Source: Gloeomargarita sp. SKYB120
GTDB taxonomy: Bacteria > Cyanobacteriota > Cyanobacteriia > Gloeomargaritales > Gloeomargaritaceae
Direction of reading: 5' to 3'
DNA: 62,723 nucleotides
Assembly: GCA_025062155.1 (NCBI GenBank)
Contig: JANXAM010000009.1
Location: 12,091-74,813, forward strand
Shown here: positions 1-8,957 of the stretch, one piece after another
How positions within the stretch are numbered: position 1 is the stretch's first letter
Layout of the letters: each line of letters opens with the position of its first letter
Notes under the pieces: generated by a model
The model's input: only the letters and a program-made list of their open reading frames with translations
Told to the model about the DNA's origin: nothing
The model's database searches: none
Translations under genes and position numbers: made by a program

Positions 1-238
1 CGATACGTTGGGCCAGCGCTTCCTGTAGGCGGTCTTTCACCTGGTTGGCCAGCGCCCCAATACGCGGTCGTTCGGCTGGCGGCAGTTGTCCCATGCCCCG
101 CAACACTTGCGATAGCTCCCCCTTTTTGCCCAGGTAATCCACGCGCAACTGTTCCAGCGCCGCTAGGGACGTCGCCGCCGCAATCGCCGCCAAACCCTGG
201 GCTTCCAATTCCTGCAACGCTTGGGCCAAATCCGCCAT
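1..238 (-). CDS. pheS: Phenylalanine-tRNA ligase alpha subunit, 5' part (runs off window)
   Basis: PheS pairs with PheT to charge tRNA-Phe in the cytoplasm. Only the first 79 codons are inside the window. They contain YLGKKGELSQVLRGMGQLP followed by ERPRIGALANQVK, the conserved signature of the N-terminal helical arm that contacts tRNA in bacterial PheS. The ATG at 238 is preceded by AGGAGA at seven bases' distance, which fixes the start. The M50 protease gene on the same strand ends 17 bases upstream, so the two may be co-transcribed. The catalytic domain lies outside the window. Confidence 0.9.
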   Translation of the reverse strand, partial: MADLAQALQELEAQGLAAIAAATSLAALEQLRVDYLGKKGELSQVLRGMGQLPPAERPRIGALANQVKDRLQEALAQRI

Positions 239-255
239 CAATCGTTCTCCTGCGC

Positions 256-1356
256 CTACCTGCGTAACAATCGTACACAACCGTAGAGCCAGTAGCTCTG
301 GTAGCGGTACAACCCCCAGGTTACTAGCGGCGTCAGCAGGCAGCTCAAACCAAAAAGGCTCACCACCCAGGCGAACGGCACGTGCCAAAACTCCCGCGCG
401 ATACGCACAAAATCGTGGTCCAGCACGTCCCCCTTGCCCAGCAAGTACAGCTCTCGCATGGTGGCGTCAAACAGCAGTTGGCGGGTGAAATTCAGGTCAT
501 AAAGCAGGATAAAAAATCCCAGGATACCGTAGAGCGTTTGTTCCCCTGGTTGCTGGCAAGCCCAACCCGTCATCGCGCGATAGAGAAACATAACCGCAAA
601 CACCAATTCCATCCCATGTCCCATCGCCACCACCAACCATTCATGCCAGCGGGTGAAATAAATCCAGGTGTACATCAACGCCAGCGTTATCAACACCGTG
701 AGCGTAAGCCAGTTGCGCCGGAAGGAATACATCAACCCACCGATTGCCAGGTAGAAAACCAGGGGAATCAAGGCCCACCGTTCCCCCAGTTGCAAAGTCA
801 CGCCGCCCCCATGCATAAAATCAAACGCTGGAATCGCCGGATACCCCATGAGCCAGGCCGTCGCAGTATGCCCCAATTCGTGAATGATGATCACCAGATA
901 ACTGAGCACGAACCGGACAAACGGTATGGCACACAGGACAAAAGCTGTGATAAGGCCAATCAGCAGGATGCGCCTTTGGGTGGCATCGAGCCCATGAAGG
1001 GGTAGGTCCACCGGGCGAGTGGATGCGCGGGTTGCCGCGGGCCGGGATGTCTCCAGGACAGTTGCCAGGGTGAATTCCGTTTCCCAGGTGGAGGTGGACC
1101 CCTGTACCCTGAGCCGGATGGTCGTCGCCAGGGGCATCCGGTAACGGCGTAATTCTTGGGCTATGAGCGTTGGCAAGCGAGCAGGTGCAAGCGATGATGG
1201 GGCGCTGACTGCAATAGACCAGTGGTCGCTCCTTTTTTGCACATGAATGACCTGGCTATGGGTGTGAGCCAATGCCCGTTCCAAGACGGTTTGAACAGCG
1301 TGGGGATCGCCTTGTTGCACCCGTTGCCAAAGCGGTACGGACGACTCCGATGCCAT
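256..1356 (-). CDS. M50-family membrane metalloprotease with cyanobacterial N-terminal module
   Basis: A 366-residue membrane protein. The zinc-binding motif HELGH is at residues 159-163 inside a hydrophobic stretch (IIIHELGHTATAWLMG), as in site-2-protease-like M50 peptidases. Several more hydrophobic segments follow up to the C-terminus. Residues 1-100 form a soluble domain (LW...QGDPHAVQTVLERAL...) that resembles the N-terminus of the CapA protein encoded at 5689-7150. The substrate is unknown; M50 enzymes cleave within or next to membranes. The LDG-type second motif was not clearly identified, so activity is inferred from HELGH alone. It lies between a ferredoxin gene (6 bases away) and pheS on the same strand. 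Confidence 0.8.
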   Translation of the reverse strand: MASESSVPLWQRVQQGDPHAVQTVLERALAHTHSQVIHVQKRSDHWSIAVSAPSSLAPARLPTLIAQELRRYRMPLATTIRLRVQGSTSTWETEFTLATVLETSRPAATRASTRPVDLPLHGLDATQRRILLIGLITAFVLCAIPFVRFVLSYLVIIIHELGHTATAWLMGYPAIPAFDFMHGGGVTLQLGERWALIPLVFYLAIGGLMYSFRRNWLTLTVLITLALMYTWIYFTRWHEWLVVAMGHGMELVFAVMFLYRAMTGWACQQPGEQTLYGILGFFILLYDLNFTRQLLFDATMRELYLLGKGDVLDHDFVRIAREFWHVPFAWVVSLFGLSCLLTPLVTWGLYRYQSYWLYGCVRLLRR

Positions 1357-1362
1357 TGCCCA

Positions 1363-1590
1363 CTAACTCGGTGTGCGTTGCAAATCAGGACGTTCTTCCG
1401 GCAGAATGGCCCCTTCTACTGGACACACCTGCAGGCAAATCCCACAGTCAATGCAAATCCCAAAATCAATCCAGTACCAGTCGGTGCCTTTGGCGTTTTT
1501 CCCAGGGCCAGGGTGAATGCAGGCAACGGGACAGGCGGCGACGCAATCGGCCACGCCTTCGCACACATCGGTCACAATCGTGTGGGCCAT
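1363..1590 (-). CDS. Small bacterial-type (two-cluster) ferredoxin
   Basis: A 75-residue soluble electron carrier. The second motif, C46-xx-C49-xx-C52-xxx-C56-P, is a classical [4Fe-4S] site. The first is C10-x5-C16-xxx-C20-P with an extra C24 and lacks the central cysteine of a CxxCxxC motif. This suggests a [3Fe-4S] or unusual cluster, as in seven-iron ferredoxins. Cyanobacteria commonly carry such a roughly 75-residue ferredoxin besides the plant-type [2Fe-2S] protein. Its partner is not evident from the neighbours. The start is the ATG at 1590, and the M50 gene begins six bases after the stop, so they probably share a transcript. Confidence 0.85.
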   Translation of the reverse strand: MAHTIVTDVCEGVADCVAACPVACIHPGPGKNAKGTDWYWIDFGICIDCGICLQVCPVEGAILPEERPDLQRTPS

Positions 1591-1631
1591 ACGTACTCAC
1601 AGTGGATACACAGTTCTAGGTTAACAGAGCG

Positions 1632-2576
1632 TCAGGACAGGGGTTCCTGTTGCAGCCGTGCAAACACCCAGCGACTGATGTCGGGCAAAAGTTGTTCGTT
1701 GCGGCTTTGGGCTTCCCCAACGGTAAACACCACCAGCATGTAGGCCTGGTCATCGCCCCATTCCACGTAGGCGCAGTCGTGACGAACCTGGCTGGTGTGC
1801 CCTGCTTTAGACCAAAGCCGTGCCGTTGTTGGCAGACCTTCCCCCAAAAAACCTTTGACCTGGTTGTAGGCGGGGTCGGTTGGCCAATCGGCTGGGTCCA
1901 GGGAACGACGGCATAGCTCGACCATCTGTTGCGAACGGCGTGGTGAAACAGCAATTCCCCCCAAGATGGCATGAAACAGCCGCGCAGTAGCCAAAGGATT
2001 CAACCGGTTGCGGTTTTCTTGATTCGGTCCCAAAAACGCCCGTTCCCGTCCATAGGGTCCATCGCACCAGGTTTTCTGGTTGATGTTCACGCCGGCGAAT
2101 TCGGGCCAGTTCCAGGACTGGAAATAACGGTTGACGATATTGCGTTGGTATTGCCAGGTGCTGAAAGGTCCCGGCGCTAAATCGGGCCCGCTGGTGGTGC
2201 CGGTCAGGACATCCACAATGTAGCTGGTGGCATCATTGCTTGAGAGCTGGATCATGTCGCGCAGGGCGCGGTCAATTTCCGGGTCAGGGGGAATCATGCC
2301 CCGCTCTAACCACTCGTGCGTCGCCACGAGATAAAACAATTTCACGATGCTGGCGGGATAAACGTTGACATCACCGCGATGACTCCAGCCCCAAGGTCGC
2401 TGTTGCCAAAACGTTTGGGGTTCCAGCGCGCCGCCGGTGTTGACCCGCACGCCACCCCCATACACCAACCAAACAATGCCCATCTGCTCTGGACGAACGG
2501 CATGACGGCTGCAGATGTCCTGCAATAGGGTTTCCCCCCACTGGGCCAGTTGCGGATGGGGCTGGTAAAAAGTCAT
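1632..2576 (-). CDS. Serine hydrolase with class A beta-lactamase fold
   Basis: A 314-residue protein with the penicillin-recognising serine-hydrolase signatures: S76-I-V-K79 (SxxK), S112-S-N114 (SxN) and K-A-G near residue 250 in the place of KTG. The family includes beta-lactamases and D,D-peptidases. No signal peptide or membrane segment is visible at the N-terminus (MTFYQPHPQLAQWGE), which is odd for an enzyme acting on peptidoglycan or on periplasmic antibiotics. It may act inside the cell or be exported by another route. Assigning beta-lactamase activity would go beyond the evidence. It is divergent from the DUF2752 gene at 2618. Confidence 0.75.
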   Translation of the reverse strand: MTFYQPHPQLAQWGETLLQDICSRHAVRPEQMGIVWLVYGGGVRVNTGGALEPQTFWQQRPWGWSHRGDVNVYPASIVKLFYLVATHEWLERGMIPPDPEIDRALRDMIQLSSNDATSYIVDVLTGTTSGPDLAPGPFSTWQYQRNIVNRYFQSWNWPEFAGVNINQKTWCDGPYGRERAFLGPNQENRNRLNPLATARLFHAILGGIAVSPRRSQQMVELCRRSLDPADWPTDPAYNQVKGFLGEGLPTTARLWSKAGHTSQVRHDCAYVEWGDDQAYMLVVFTVGEAQSRNEQLLPDISRWVFARLQQEPLS

Positions 2577-2617
2577 AGGCGTAGAATAAAAATCGCCAGT
2601 TGCCTATTCATCATCCT

Positions 2618-3064
2618 ATGATCGGTCGCGCGCCGTTAACCCCCACGCAACGCCGGGATCGGTGGATCATCCTGGGGATTTTGCTATCGCCGATTATCGG
2701 GTCTTTTGTCTACAACCGGGGGTGGCAAATTCCCGGGCTGGTGTGTCCCCTGTATCACTTCACCGGCATCCCCTGTCCCAGTTGCGGGTTAACTCGGTCG
2801 TTTATGGCGATGGCGCGGGGGGACGTGTTGCGAGCGGTGCAATTTCATGCCTTTGGCCCGCTGCTGTACGGGGTATTCCTGCTGCTAGCGCTGCACTTGC
2901 TGTTGGAATTGGTCCTGAACCGGGCGATTGTGCTCCCCTACTGGCGCTGGTTGGCACGGCACCGGGTTCACTGGGGAATTTTAGGGCTGTTTCTGGGCTA
3001 TTATCTGTGGCGACTGGCGACCTGGTATCAACGGGGGGAATTGCCGGGGCGCGTGGTGTGGTAG
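2618..3064 (+). CDS. DUF2752 membrane protein
   Basis: A short membrane protein (148 residues from this ATG; a TTG at 2600 would add six). It carries the DUF2752 hallmark GIPCPSCGLTRSF near residues 55-67, followed by a polar turn and a hydrophobic helix, with further hydrophobic segments near the N- and C-termini. The conserved Cys pair and the CGLTR motif are diagnostic for the family, whose function is not established. No good ribosome-binding site distinguishes the two starts. secD follows 40 bases downstream on the same strand. Confidence 0.75.
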   Translation: MIGRAPLTPTQRRDRWIILGILLSPIIGSFVYNRGWQIPGLVCPLYHFTGIPCPSCGLTRSFMAMARGDVLRAVQFHAFGPLLYGVFLLLALHLLLELVLNRAIVLPYWRWLARHRVHWGILGLFLGYYLWRLATWYQRGELPGRVVW

Positions 3065-3104
3065 GCCTGGCGTATCATAAAAAAATCGCCCATTTTGTGG
3101 GTCT

Positions 3105-4496
3105 ATGGTCGGTCGGCAGCGGTTGATTCTTCTGGTGGTGATTGCCCTGGTGCTGGGGGCTTTGCTGGTGATTAGCCGTATCCCCGTGCGCTTGGGGCTG
3201 GATTTGCAGGGTGGGGCGCAGTTGACACTACAGGTGAAAACTACCGCCGAAGTCAAACAAATCACGCCCCAGGTGTTGGAAGCGGTACAGCGGGTGGTCG
3301 AAAACCGGATCAATGGGTTAGGCGTCGCTGAAGCCGTGGTGCAAACAGTGGGCAACCGTCAACTGCTGGTACAACTTCCCGGTGTGAGCGACCCCCAACA
3401 GGCAGAACGGGTGCTCGGCGGTACGGCCCAACTAGAATTTCGCTTGCAAAAGCCCGGCACCGATACCCAACAAATTCAACAGCTTTATACGGTGCGGGAG
3501 CAACTGGCCGCTTTGCTCAAGCAACCCCAGAACCTGTCCGACCCCGAACAAGTCAAAAAGGACTTGCAAAAAGCCAATGAAGCCCTGGCTGCGTTCTACG
3601 AACCGACAGGGTTGACCGGGAAAAATCTCAAGGATGCCTTTGCCCAACCGCTGCCCGCTGGGAATCAGTGGCAAGTGGCGATTCGGTTTGATGGGCCAGG
3701 GGGCCAAAAATTTGCGGAATTAACCAAAGCCATCGCCGGTACAGGCCGCACGCTCGGGATTTTTTTAGATAACCAGCTCATCAGTTTCCCCACCGTGGGG
3801 CCAGAATTTGCCGCCACAGGGATTACTGGGGGTGCAGCGGTGATTACCGGCAATTTTACGGCGGAATCGGCCAATGATTTAGCGGTGCAGTTGCGGGGTG
3901 GGGCGTTGCCGGTGCCCGTGGAAATTGTGGAAAACCGCACGGTGGGGGCGACTTTGGGCCAAGACAGTATCCAACGTAGTTATTGGGCGTTTGCCGGCGG
4001 TTTGGCGCTGGTGCTGCTGTTTATGGTGTGGTACTACCGCTTGCCGGGGTTGATTGCCGATGTGGCCTTGATGATCTATGCGCTGTTGACCTACGCGGCT
4101 TTTTTGCTGCTAGGTGTGACCCTGACGTTACCGGGCATTGCTGGATTTATTCTCAGTATTGGGATGGCCGTGGATGCCAACATCTTGATCTTTGAACGCA
4201 CGCGGGAAGAGCTGCAAGCTGGTAAAAGTTTATATCGCTCTGTCGAAGCCGGTTTCTATCGGGCCTTCAGTAGCATTTTGGATGGAAATGTGACGACGTT
4301 GATTGCCTGTGCAGCGCTGTTTTGGCTTGGAACCGGCATGGTGAAAGGGTTTGCCGTGACCTTAGCCATTGGGGTGCTTGTCAGCATGTTTACCGCGATT
4401 ACCTGCAGCCGGACATTTTTGCTGTTTGTGCTGACGATTCCAGCCCTGCGGCGGGTCGAGTTTTACGTGCCCAAATCCCTGCTGACTTCCCACTAA
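3105..4496 (+). CDS. secD: Protein translocase subunit SecD
   Basis: SecD works with SecF and SecYEG in the membrane and uses the proton-motive force to complete export. The 463-residue sequence has an N-terminal membrane helix (about 6-24), the signature DLQGG at residues 33-37, a long periplasmic/lumenal domain, and C-terminal helices from about 290 on. These include the conserved [22 protein letters not shown] region of RND-type SecD. In many cyanobacteria secF follows directly, but here the next gene lies on the opposite strand and overlaps the secD stop by four bases. secF must therefore be elsewhere if present. Confidence 0.95.
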   Translation: MVGRQRLILLVVIALVLGALLVISRIPVRLGLDLQGGAQLTLQVKTTAEVKQITPQVLEAVQRVVENRINGLGVAEAVVQTVGNRQLLVQLPGVSDPQQAERVLGGTAQLEFRLQKPGTDTQQIQQLYTVREQLAALLKQPQNLSDPEQVKKDLQKANEALAAFYEPTGLTGKNLKDAFAQPLPAGNQWQVAIRFDGPGGQKFAELTKAIAGTGRTLGIFLDNQLISFPTVGPEFAATGITGGAAVITGNFTAESANDLAVQLRGGALPVPVEIVENRTVGATLGQDSIQRSYWAFAGGLALVLLFMVWYYRLPGLIADVALMIYALLTYAAFLLLGVTLTLPGIAGFILSIGMAVDANILIFERTREELQAGKSLYRSVEAGFYRAFSSILDGNVTTLIACAALFWLGTGMVKGFAVTLAIGVLVSMFTAITCSRTFLLFVLTIPALRRVEFYVPKSLLTSH

Positions 4497-5191
4497 AGCA
4501 GCGCCCGCAATTGATGGGTTGACAGGCCAGTGCGTTTGACGATATCTACGACCGAGCGATAGGGACCCCGGCGGTTGCGTTCCGCCACAATTTGAGCAGC
4601 TACATCCGGCTCTAAACCAACAGCAACCAAGCGCTCTGCATCGAAATGATTGGCCCGCCGCCAGGATACATAACTCTCTTGACGAATATCGTAACTAAAC
4701 GTCAGATAGGGCGCAATGCGTTGCACCGTTGCTTCAGGAATACCAACAATTTCCGTCAGTTCTTCCGGGTGAGTAAACTGGTGGCCACTTTCTCGCATCG
4801 CAATGATGTCATTGGCGTAGGCAATCGGCAACCCTAGCTGATGAACTAACACCTCTTTTGAGCAGGTATTAATGTCAAATTTGCCCCGCAGAGCCAGTAT
4901 TTTGGCCGCCAACTTAGGGTCGGCAGGTGGTGGCAAATGCTGGGGGTAGGTACGAACGAGAAACTCAGTACGATAAACAAAGGCCAGAACGATTTGACCT
5001 AGCCAGGCCAAAGGAAGCAGGTCCGTCAAAACCAGCGGCACAAGTGTAAAGGCTAATCCCGCCCCCAGTAACCGGTAGTTTCGTATGACCCAACCCGCCC
5101 AAATTTGGGCTATGCCACCAACCCACGGGATAAATGACAGATAAACCCAAGTGGGATAGCGCTGGAACCAGTCGTCACGACCTTGCCACAT
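4493..5191 (-). CDS. Membrane-anchored helix-hairpin-helix (ComEA-like) protein
   Basis: A 232-residue protein with two or three hydrophobic segments in the first 85 residues ([19 protein letters not shown] and [20 protein letters not shown]). Two tandem helix-hairpin-helix units follow: [18 protein letters not shown]...[19 protein letters not shown], and [20 protein letters not shown]...[19 protein letters not shown]. Such repeats bind DNA non-specifically in ComEA and related proteins, so a role in DNA uptake or at the membrane is possible but not shown. The 3' end overlaps the secD stop by four bases. The TM2-SHOCT pseudogene lies just upstream on the same strand. Confidence 0.7.
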   Translation of the reverse strand: MWQGRDDWFQRYPTWVYLSFIPWVGGIAQIWAGWVIRNYRLLGAGLAFTLVPLVLTDLLPLAWLGQIVLAFVYRTEFLVRTYPQHLPPPADPKLAAKILALRGKFDINTCSKEVLVHQLGLPIAYANDIIAMRESGHQFTHPEELTEIVGIPEATVQRIAPYLTFSYDIRQESYVSWRRANHFDAERLVAVGLEPDVAAQIVAERNRRGPYRSVVDIVKRTGLSTHQLRALL

Positions 5192-5202
5192 GAATGAAAC
5201 AC

Positions 5203-5577
5203 CTAGAGCCTGCGGAGCAGATCACGGCGCTTTTGTTCGTATTCTTCAGCAGTAATGACGCCGTCTTCGTAAAGCTTTTTCAGGTCTGCCAATGCAAGGG
5301 TTATATCTCTAACACCAACTGTTGTCCCTGAAGCCGTCGGTAGCGTTGCCGTGGCATTATACCGCCGGTCAAAGTCCGCATCCGACATCAAAAGTAACAC
5401 GAAAAAATCAACAAGGGTCAAGATGCCAACAATTATCGGCGGAATGATGAAACACTAGCCCACCGTAGTCCCTAGTAGATACAAAACTCCAGCACCCCCA
5501 TTGCCCAAGTAAAAATGATGAACCCCTAGCCATCCCAGAAAAAAACACAGCAAAATCGCAACACCCCTATTTTTCAC
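5203..5577 (-). pseudogene. TM2-SHOCT domain protein interrupted by an in-frame TAG
   Basis: Reading from a GTG at 5577, which has a perfect AGGAGG eight bases upstream, gives a TM2 domain: a hydrophobic first helix, then GWLGVHHFYLGNGGAGVLYL. The frame reaches TAG at codon 41 (5455-5457) and continues without a shift through the second TM2 helix (CFIIPPIIVGILTLVDFF) to a C-terminal SHOCT domain (DLKKLYEDGVITAEEYEQKR). The amber codon stands where a Trp (TGG) would fit the family. A TTG at 5421 could start a 72-residue C-terminal fragment, but the strong ribosome-binding site belongs to the full gene. I call it a pseudogene; a sequence error or readthrough is possible. Confidence 0.75.
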
Positions 5578-5688
5578 AAGCAAAACCTCCTACAAATGAC
5601 CCCCTGGTAAGCAAGCCTTTGCCCTTTGGGCTGATTGAAGCATCGCACGATACACAATCGTTCCGATACCCCTACCCGATAGGATATT

Positions 5689-7150
5689 TCATGACCCAGA
5701 ACGGGTCAAGTTCGCACTGTTGGGATAAACGCGGGGTCGGAAAACGCCGTCGTCCCCCAGGAGCCATTCGCTGTGGGGCATGTCTTGGCGGTTGAGACGC
5801 TGGAGCAAGTGGATGGTGCGTTTTCGACTATCGGGAAGGGGAATGCCGTTGGGGGAAATCACAATCGGAATGACCCGCGCGCCCACCAGTTGTCCATCGG
5901 CCCGTAGCCGCACCTCCAGGATCAGAGAGTAGCCCATCTCGCCTGCAGTGCTCAGGGCGCCGTAACCGATGAAATTGCCTAGGGAGTAGGCAATCAATTT
6001 GCCCCGATAGACCTCAATGGCTCGAGGAACGTGAGGGCCATGTCCCAACACCAAATCGGCGCCGCTAGCGACCATCGCCCGGCTGAAATGGATGGGATTG
6101 CCACGCAGTTCGCCGAAAAACACTTCATTGCGGTCATGGACATGGAGCGCGCTGGTGCCCTCAGCGCCCATGTGGGCGGAAATGATGACCACATCCGCCT
6201 GGTTGCGCGCCTGCCGTACTAACGTTCGGGCGGTGGTCAGGTCCAGCACTGAGTTGTGGTTAGGGTAAGGACTGAACCCAATCCAAGCCAGGCGCACCCC
6301 CCGCACGGTTTGGTAGAGAATCTGACCCCGCCGGTGACCCAACGTCTGAATGCCCACCTGCTCCAGGTAACGCACCGTTCGCTTCGCCGCGCGCCGTCAG
6401 GCACTCCGCGAGGATATCGGAGTCCCGCAGACCGACCTCACCAAAGTCGCCAGTGTGGTTGTTAGCCAGGTGGAACAGGGTAAACCCCGCATCCCGCAGG
6501 AGACTGGCGTAGGCCGGCGGCATCCGAAAGGCAAAGACCGACCGCTGGTTGGGAACCTTAGCGCTGCAGGGGTGGGTGGTTAAAGGCGCTTCCAAATTCC
6601 CGAATACTACATCGGCTCCTGCCAGTTCTGCACGCACCTGCTGTAATAACTGTTGGGGTGCGGGATGGAGACGGCGCTCAGGATAGTCGGTTCCCAAAAT
6701 TACATCTCCGACGGCTTTGAGGACGATCACCGGGGGCGGAGACATTGGCGTTGCTGGCGCTAGGGCTGGATCCGTCTCGGCGATGGGACGCGGCCAGCGG
6801 TAGGCCAATCCTCCTCCTACCAACAGCGATACCCCACTTACGCTCCCCAACAACCAGGGCAACCAAGGCCGAGCCGACCGCGCTCCCGTGTACACCACTG
6901 CTTGCCAGTTGTCCCCCTGTAACCAGACGGGCTGCGGCGAACGGTAGGCTAAGCGCTGTAATCCCCGCTGGACAAAGCGCGTCCACTGGGCCGGTGTGAT
7001 GGAGGCTTGGGGGTCGCAGTAAATCACCAATTGTCGAGCGCGGCGTTGCACCCGTACCCGTAAGCCTCGGGGCGCCAAGGCCCGGTTTATCAGATTCTCC
7101 AGTGCCTGGGGCTGTCCACGCTGAGCCTGAGACCACAAGCAAGACGGCAT
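5689..7150 (-). pseudogene. CapA-family metallophosphatase, frameshifted
   Basis: Two adjoining frames together make one CapA (poly-gamma-glutamate synthesis/PGA-cap) protein of about 486 residues. The first frame (from ATG 7150) has an N-terminal soluble module, a membrane helix near residue 105-120, then VGDVILGTD, FGNLEAPL and LANNHTGDFG. The frame breaks at about 6395 in a GCGCGCGGCG tract. The second frame continues with RTVRYLEQVGIQTLG, IISAHMGAEG, GHGPHVPRAIEVY and SLGNFIGYG, down to the TAG at 5689. Removing one G from the tract restores the whole protein. All metal-binding motifs survive, so the lesion is recent or a sequence error. The N-terminal module resembles that of the M50 protease at 256-1356. 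Confidence 0.8.
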
Positions 7151-7241
7151 CGGTTCCCCACGCTTGCAAATCGAGTGATACCGTGAGGAACCGAACCCTG
7201 GGCCTTAAAAACCACGTGAATTCCGCTGATGCGACCTGATG

Positions 7242-8847
7242 CTACTTTACTGGGGAGCGGGCCAAGTTGTCGAGGTAGCGGTGAATGCCCTGGACAATTC
7301 CTTCCGCAACGCGCTGACGATAGGACGCCGTTGCTAATCGGGGCGCATCTTTGGCGCCGGTCACGTACCCCACCTCCACCAGCGTTGCCCGCATCGAACT
7401 CCGGCGCAACACATAAAAGGGCGTTTGACGCACACCGCGGTCCTGCGCTTGGGTCGTGCGCAACAGGTTTTTATGGATACGGCGGGCCAGCCATTGCCCG
7501 GTTCGGTAGTAGTAGGTTTCCACGCCGTTGACCTCAGGATACCGTTCCTAAAACTATGGACAATTCTCCACAGGCTGCTGGGCAAACGGCTCTCCCAACA
7601 ACTTCCTCCGCCGCCAACGGAGGCGGAGCGTGCCGGACTCCCACCGGCAAGTCACTGTTGCACTCAGACCACGCGCTCGGGGTGGTAGGTGGCCGGCCAT
7701 CTCTAACCGGCGGTAGCTAGAGACAGTCCCGACACAGTGACTGCAGTACAACTGCCGCTAGTACCTGGGTAAGAAGCAGCCACAACCTCCACACATGCTT
7801 CTCTCGATTCCTTACAGGTAGAAAGAAGGTGCCGTGGAGATTGCGCCAAGGAGCGCTTGGCAGGCTGGCTTCTCACCTGGGCATAATACCATTATGGCCA
7901 AAGCCGCTATTGTCTGCCCAGTGGCCTAGGACAGATGTTCATTTCTGGCTATAAGAGTGCATAAAGGGTTCAACAGTTGCCTACCCCAAATGCAGGGCGT
8001 TGGCATGGATGCTGACAAATACCGTCGCATTCACCGGTTTGCCAAGGCCACTCGCGGTGCTAGGGGTACAGGACAGCGCTGTGCAAATCCTCTGGGCCTG
8101 CAACAAGCGGGCAACCCAGCGGCTGATATCCAGCACGATTTCTTTTTCCTGGATATGGCGCTAGGGTCGCCGCCCCCATGGCCTGGGTCGAGAAGCACAA
8201 CGTAACGGGAGCAAGTTGGTGGGGTGACAACTATCGGTGCAGGTCGGAGCCACAGACCCTGGGACACGGGCTGTAATTGCTAATCGGGGTCGCTGGCGCT
8301 AATTTCCAGCGAGAGTCGCAGATGACCATTGAATCCGGTTGCCACCTGCAGGTTGTATGGACGGGTCTGGTTTTGAAAATCAGGAGCCAGCGCTGTGTGG
8401 GGTAACTCCACGTACAGCCACTGCCGGTCGTGGGAACGAGCCACCCGTCCCAGCACCACCGGGCCGCGCAGGTGGAAAAAATCCTCTAACCCTGGCGTTG
8501 GGCCGCCTGGAGCAACGAACCAGCTAGCGGTTGCCCTGCGACGACAATTCCACCTGCTCTGGGCTGAACACCCCAGAGAGAGCCACCACCAGGCGAACCG
8601 TATCCGGGCAGTACTGGGCGATACGCACTGCAGTTGGGCCGACATGTTGGGTGATGGGGAGTTGCGGCCAGCGGGTGCCTGGCAAATCCACCACCTGGAT
8701 ACGGGGTTGCGTCGGTTGGTCGGTCTGGAATTCGAGACCTTGGGTCTGGGGGTTATAGCGCCAAAATTGCAGGGTCGCTTGCGACCACGCTGGCGACACT
8801 AGACCGGCAACCAGCACACAAATCATCATTCCCCAGCGGCTGGGCAT
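7242..8847 (-). pseudogene. N-acetylmuramoyl-L-alanine amidase (AMIN + Amidase_3), heavily decayed
   Basis: An exported cell-wall hydrolase that has lost its frame. From ATG 8847 there is a signal peptide (MMICVLVAGLVSPAWSQA) and an AMIN domain (VDLPGTRWPQLPITQHVGP). The frame shifts near 8530 and continues through FFHLRGPVVLGRVARS to an in-frame TAG at 8280-8282. The catalytic domain starts with VVLLDPGHGGGDPSAI (zinc ligand His). Two more shifts give EKEIVLDISRWVARLLQ and VNATVFVSIHANAL. About 450 foreign bases follow, and then NGVETYYYRTGQWLARR, MRATLVEVGYVTG and the C-terminus. At least five lesions exclude function. Cyanobacteria usually have other amidases, but none is in this window. 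Confidence 0.8.
7540..7992 (-). mobile_element. Insertion inside the amidase gene with a probable tnpB remnant
   Basis: About 450 bases separate the amidase motifs SIHANAL and VNGVETYYY, which lie only some ten residues apart in intact family members. Read on the minus strand, fragments in different frames resemble the C-terminal part of IS200/IS605-type TnpB: PAKRSLAQS, then VEVVAASYP and SCTAVTVSGLSLAT (compare the VEV-x-AYTSQTC zinc-ribbon region). A 65-residue tail, RARGLSATVTCRWESGTLRL..RRRKLLGEPFAQ, follows. A stem (CTCCGCC/GGCGGAG at 7607-7630) lies near the 3' end, as in IS605 right ends. No intact open frame remains. The TnpB assignment rests on these short matches only. Confidence 0.45.
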
Positions 8848-8957
8848 GGCACGCCTGCACGTATCAAGCAGCGGGGCACCCTGACTTGGGGTAAGATGGA
8901 GAAAGCTGGCGAATGTTCCCGTCACCGTTTGGTCCACCAACCTGGCTGAAGAACTCT

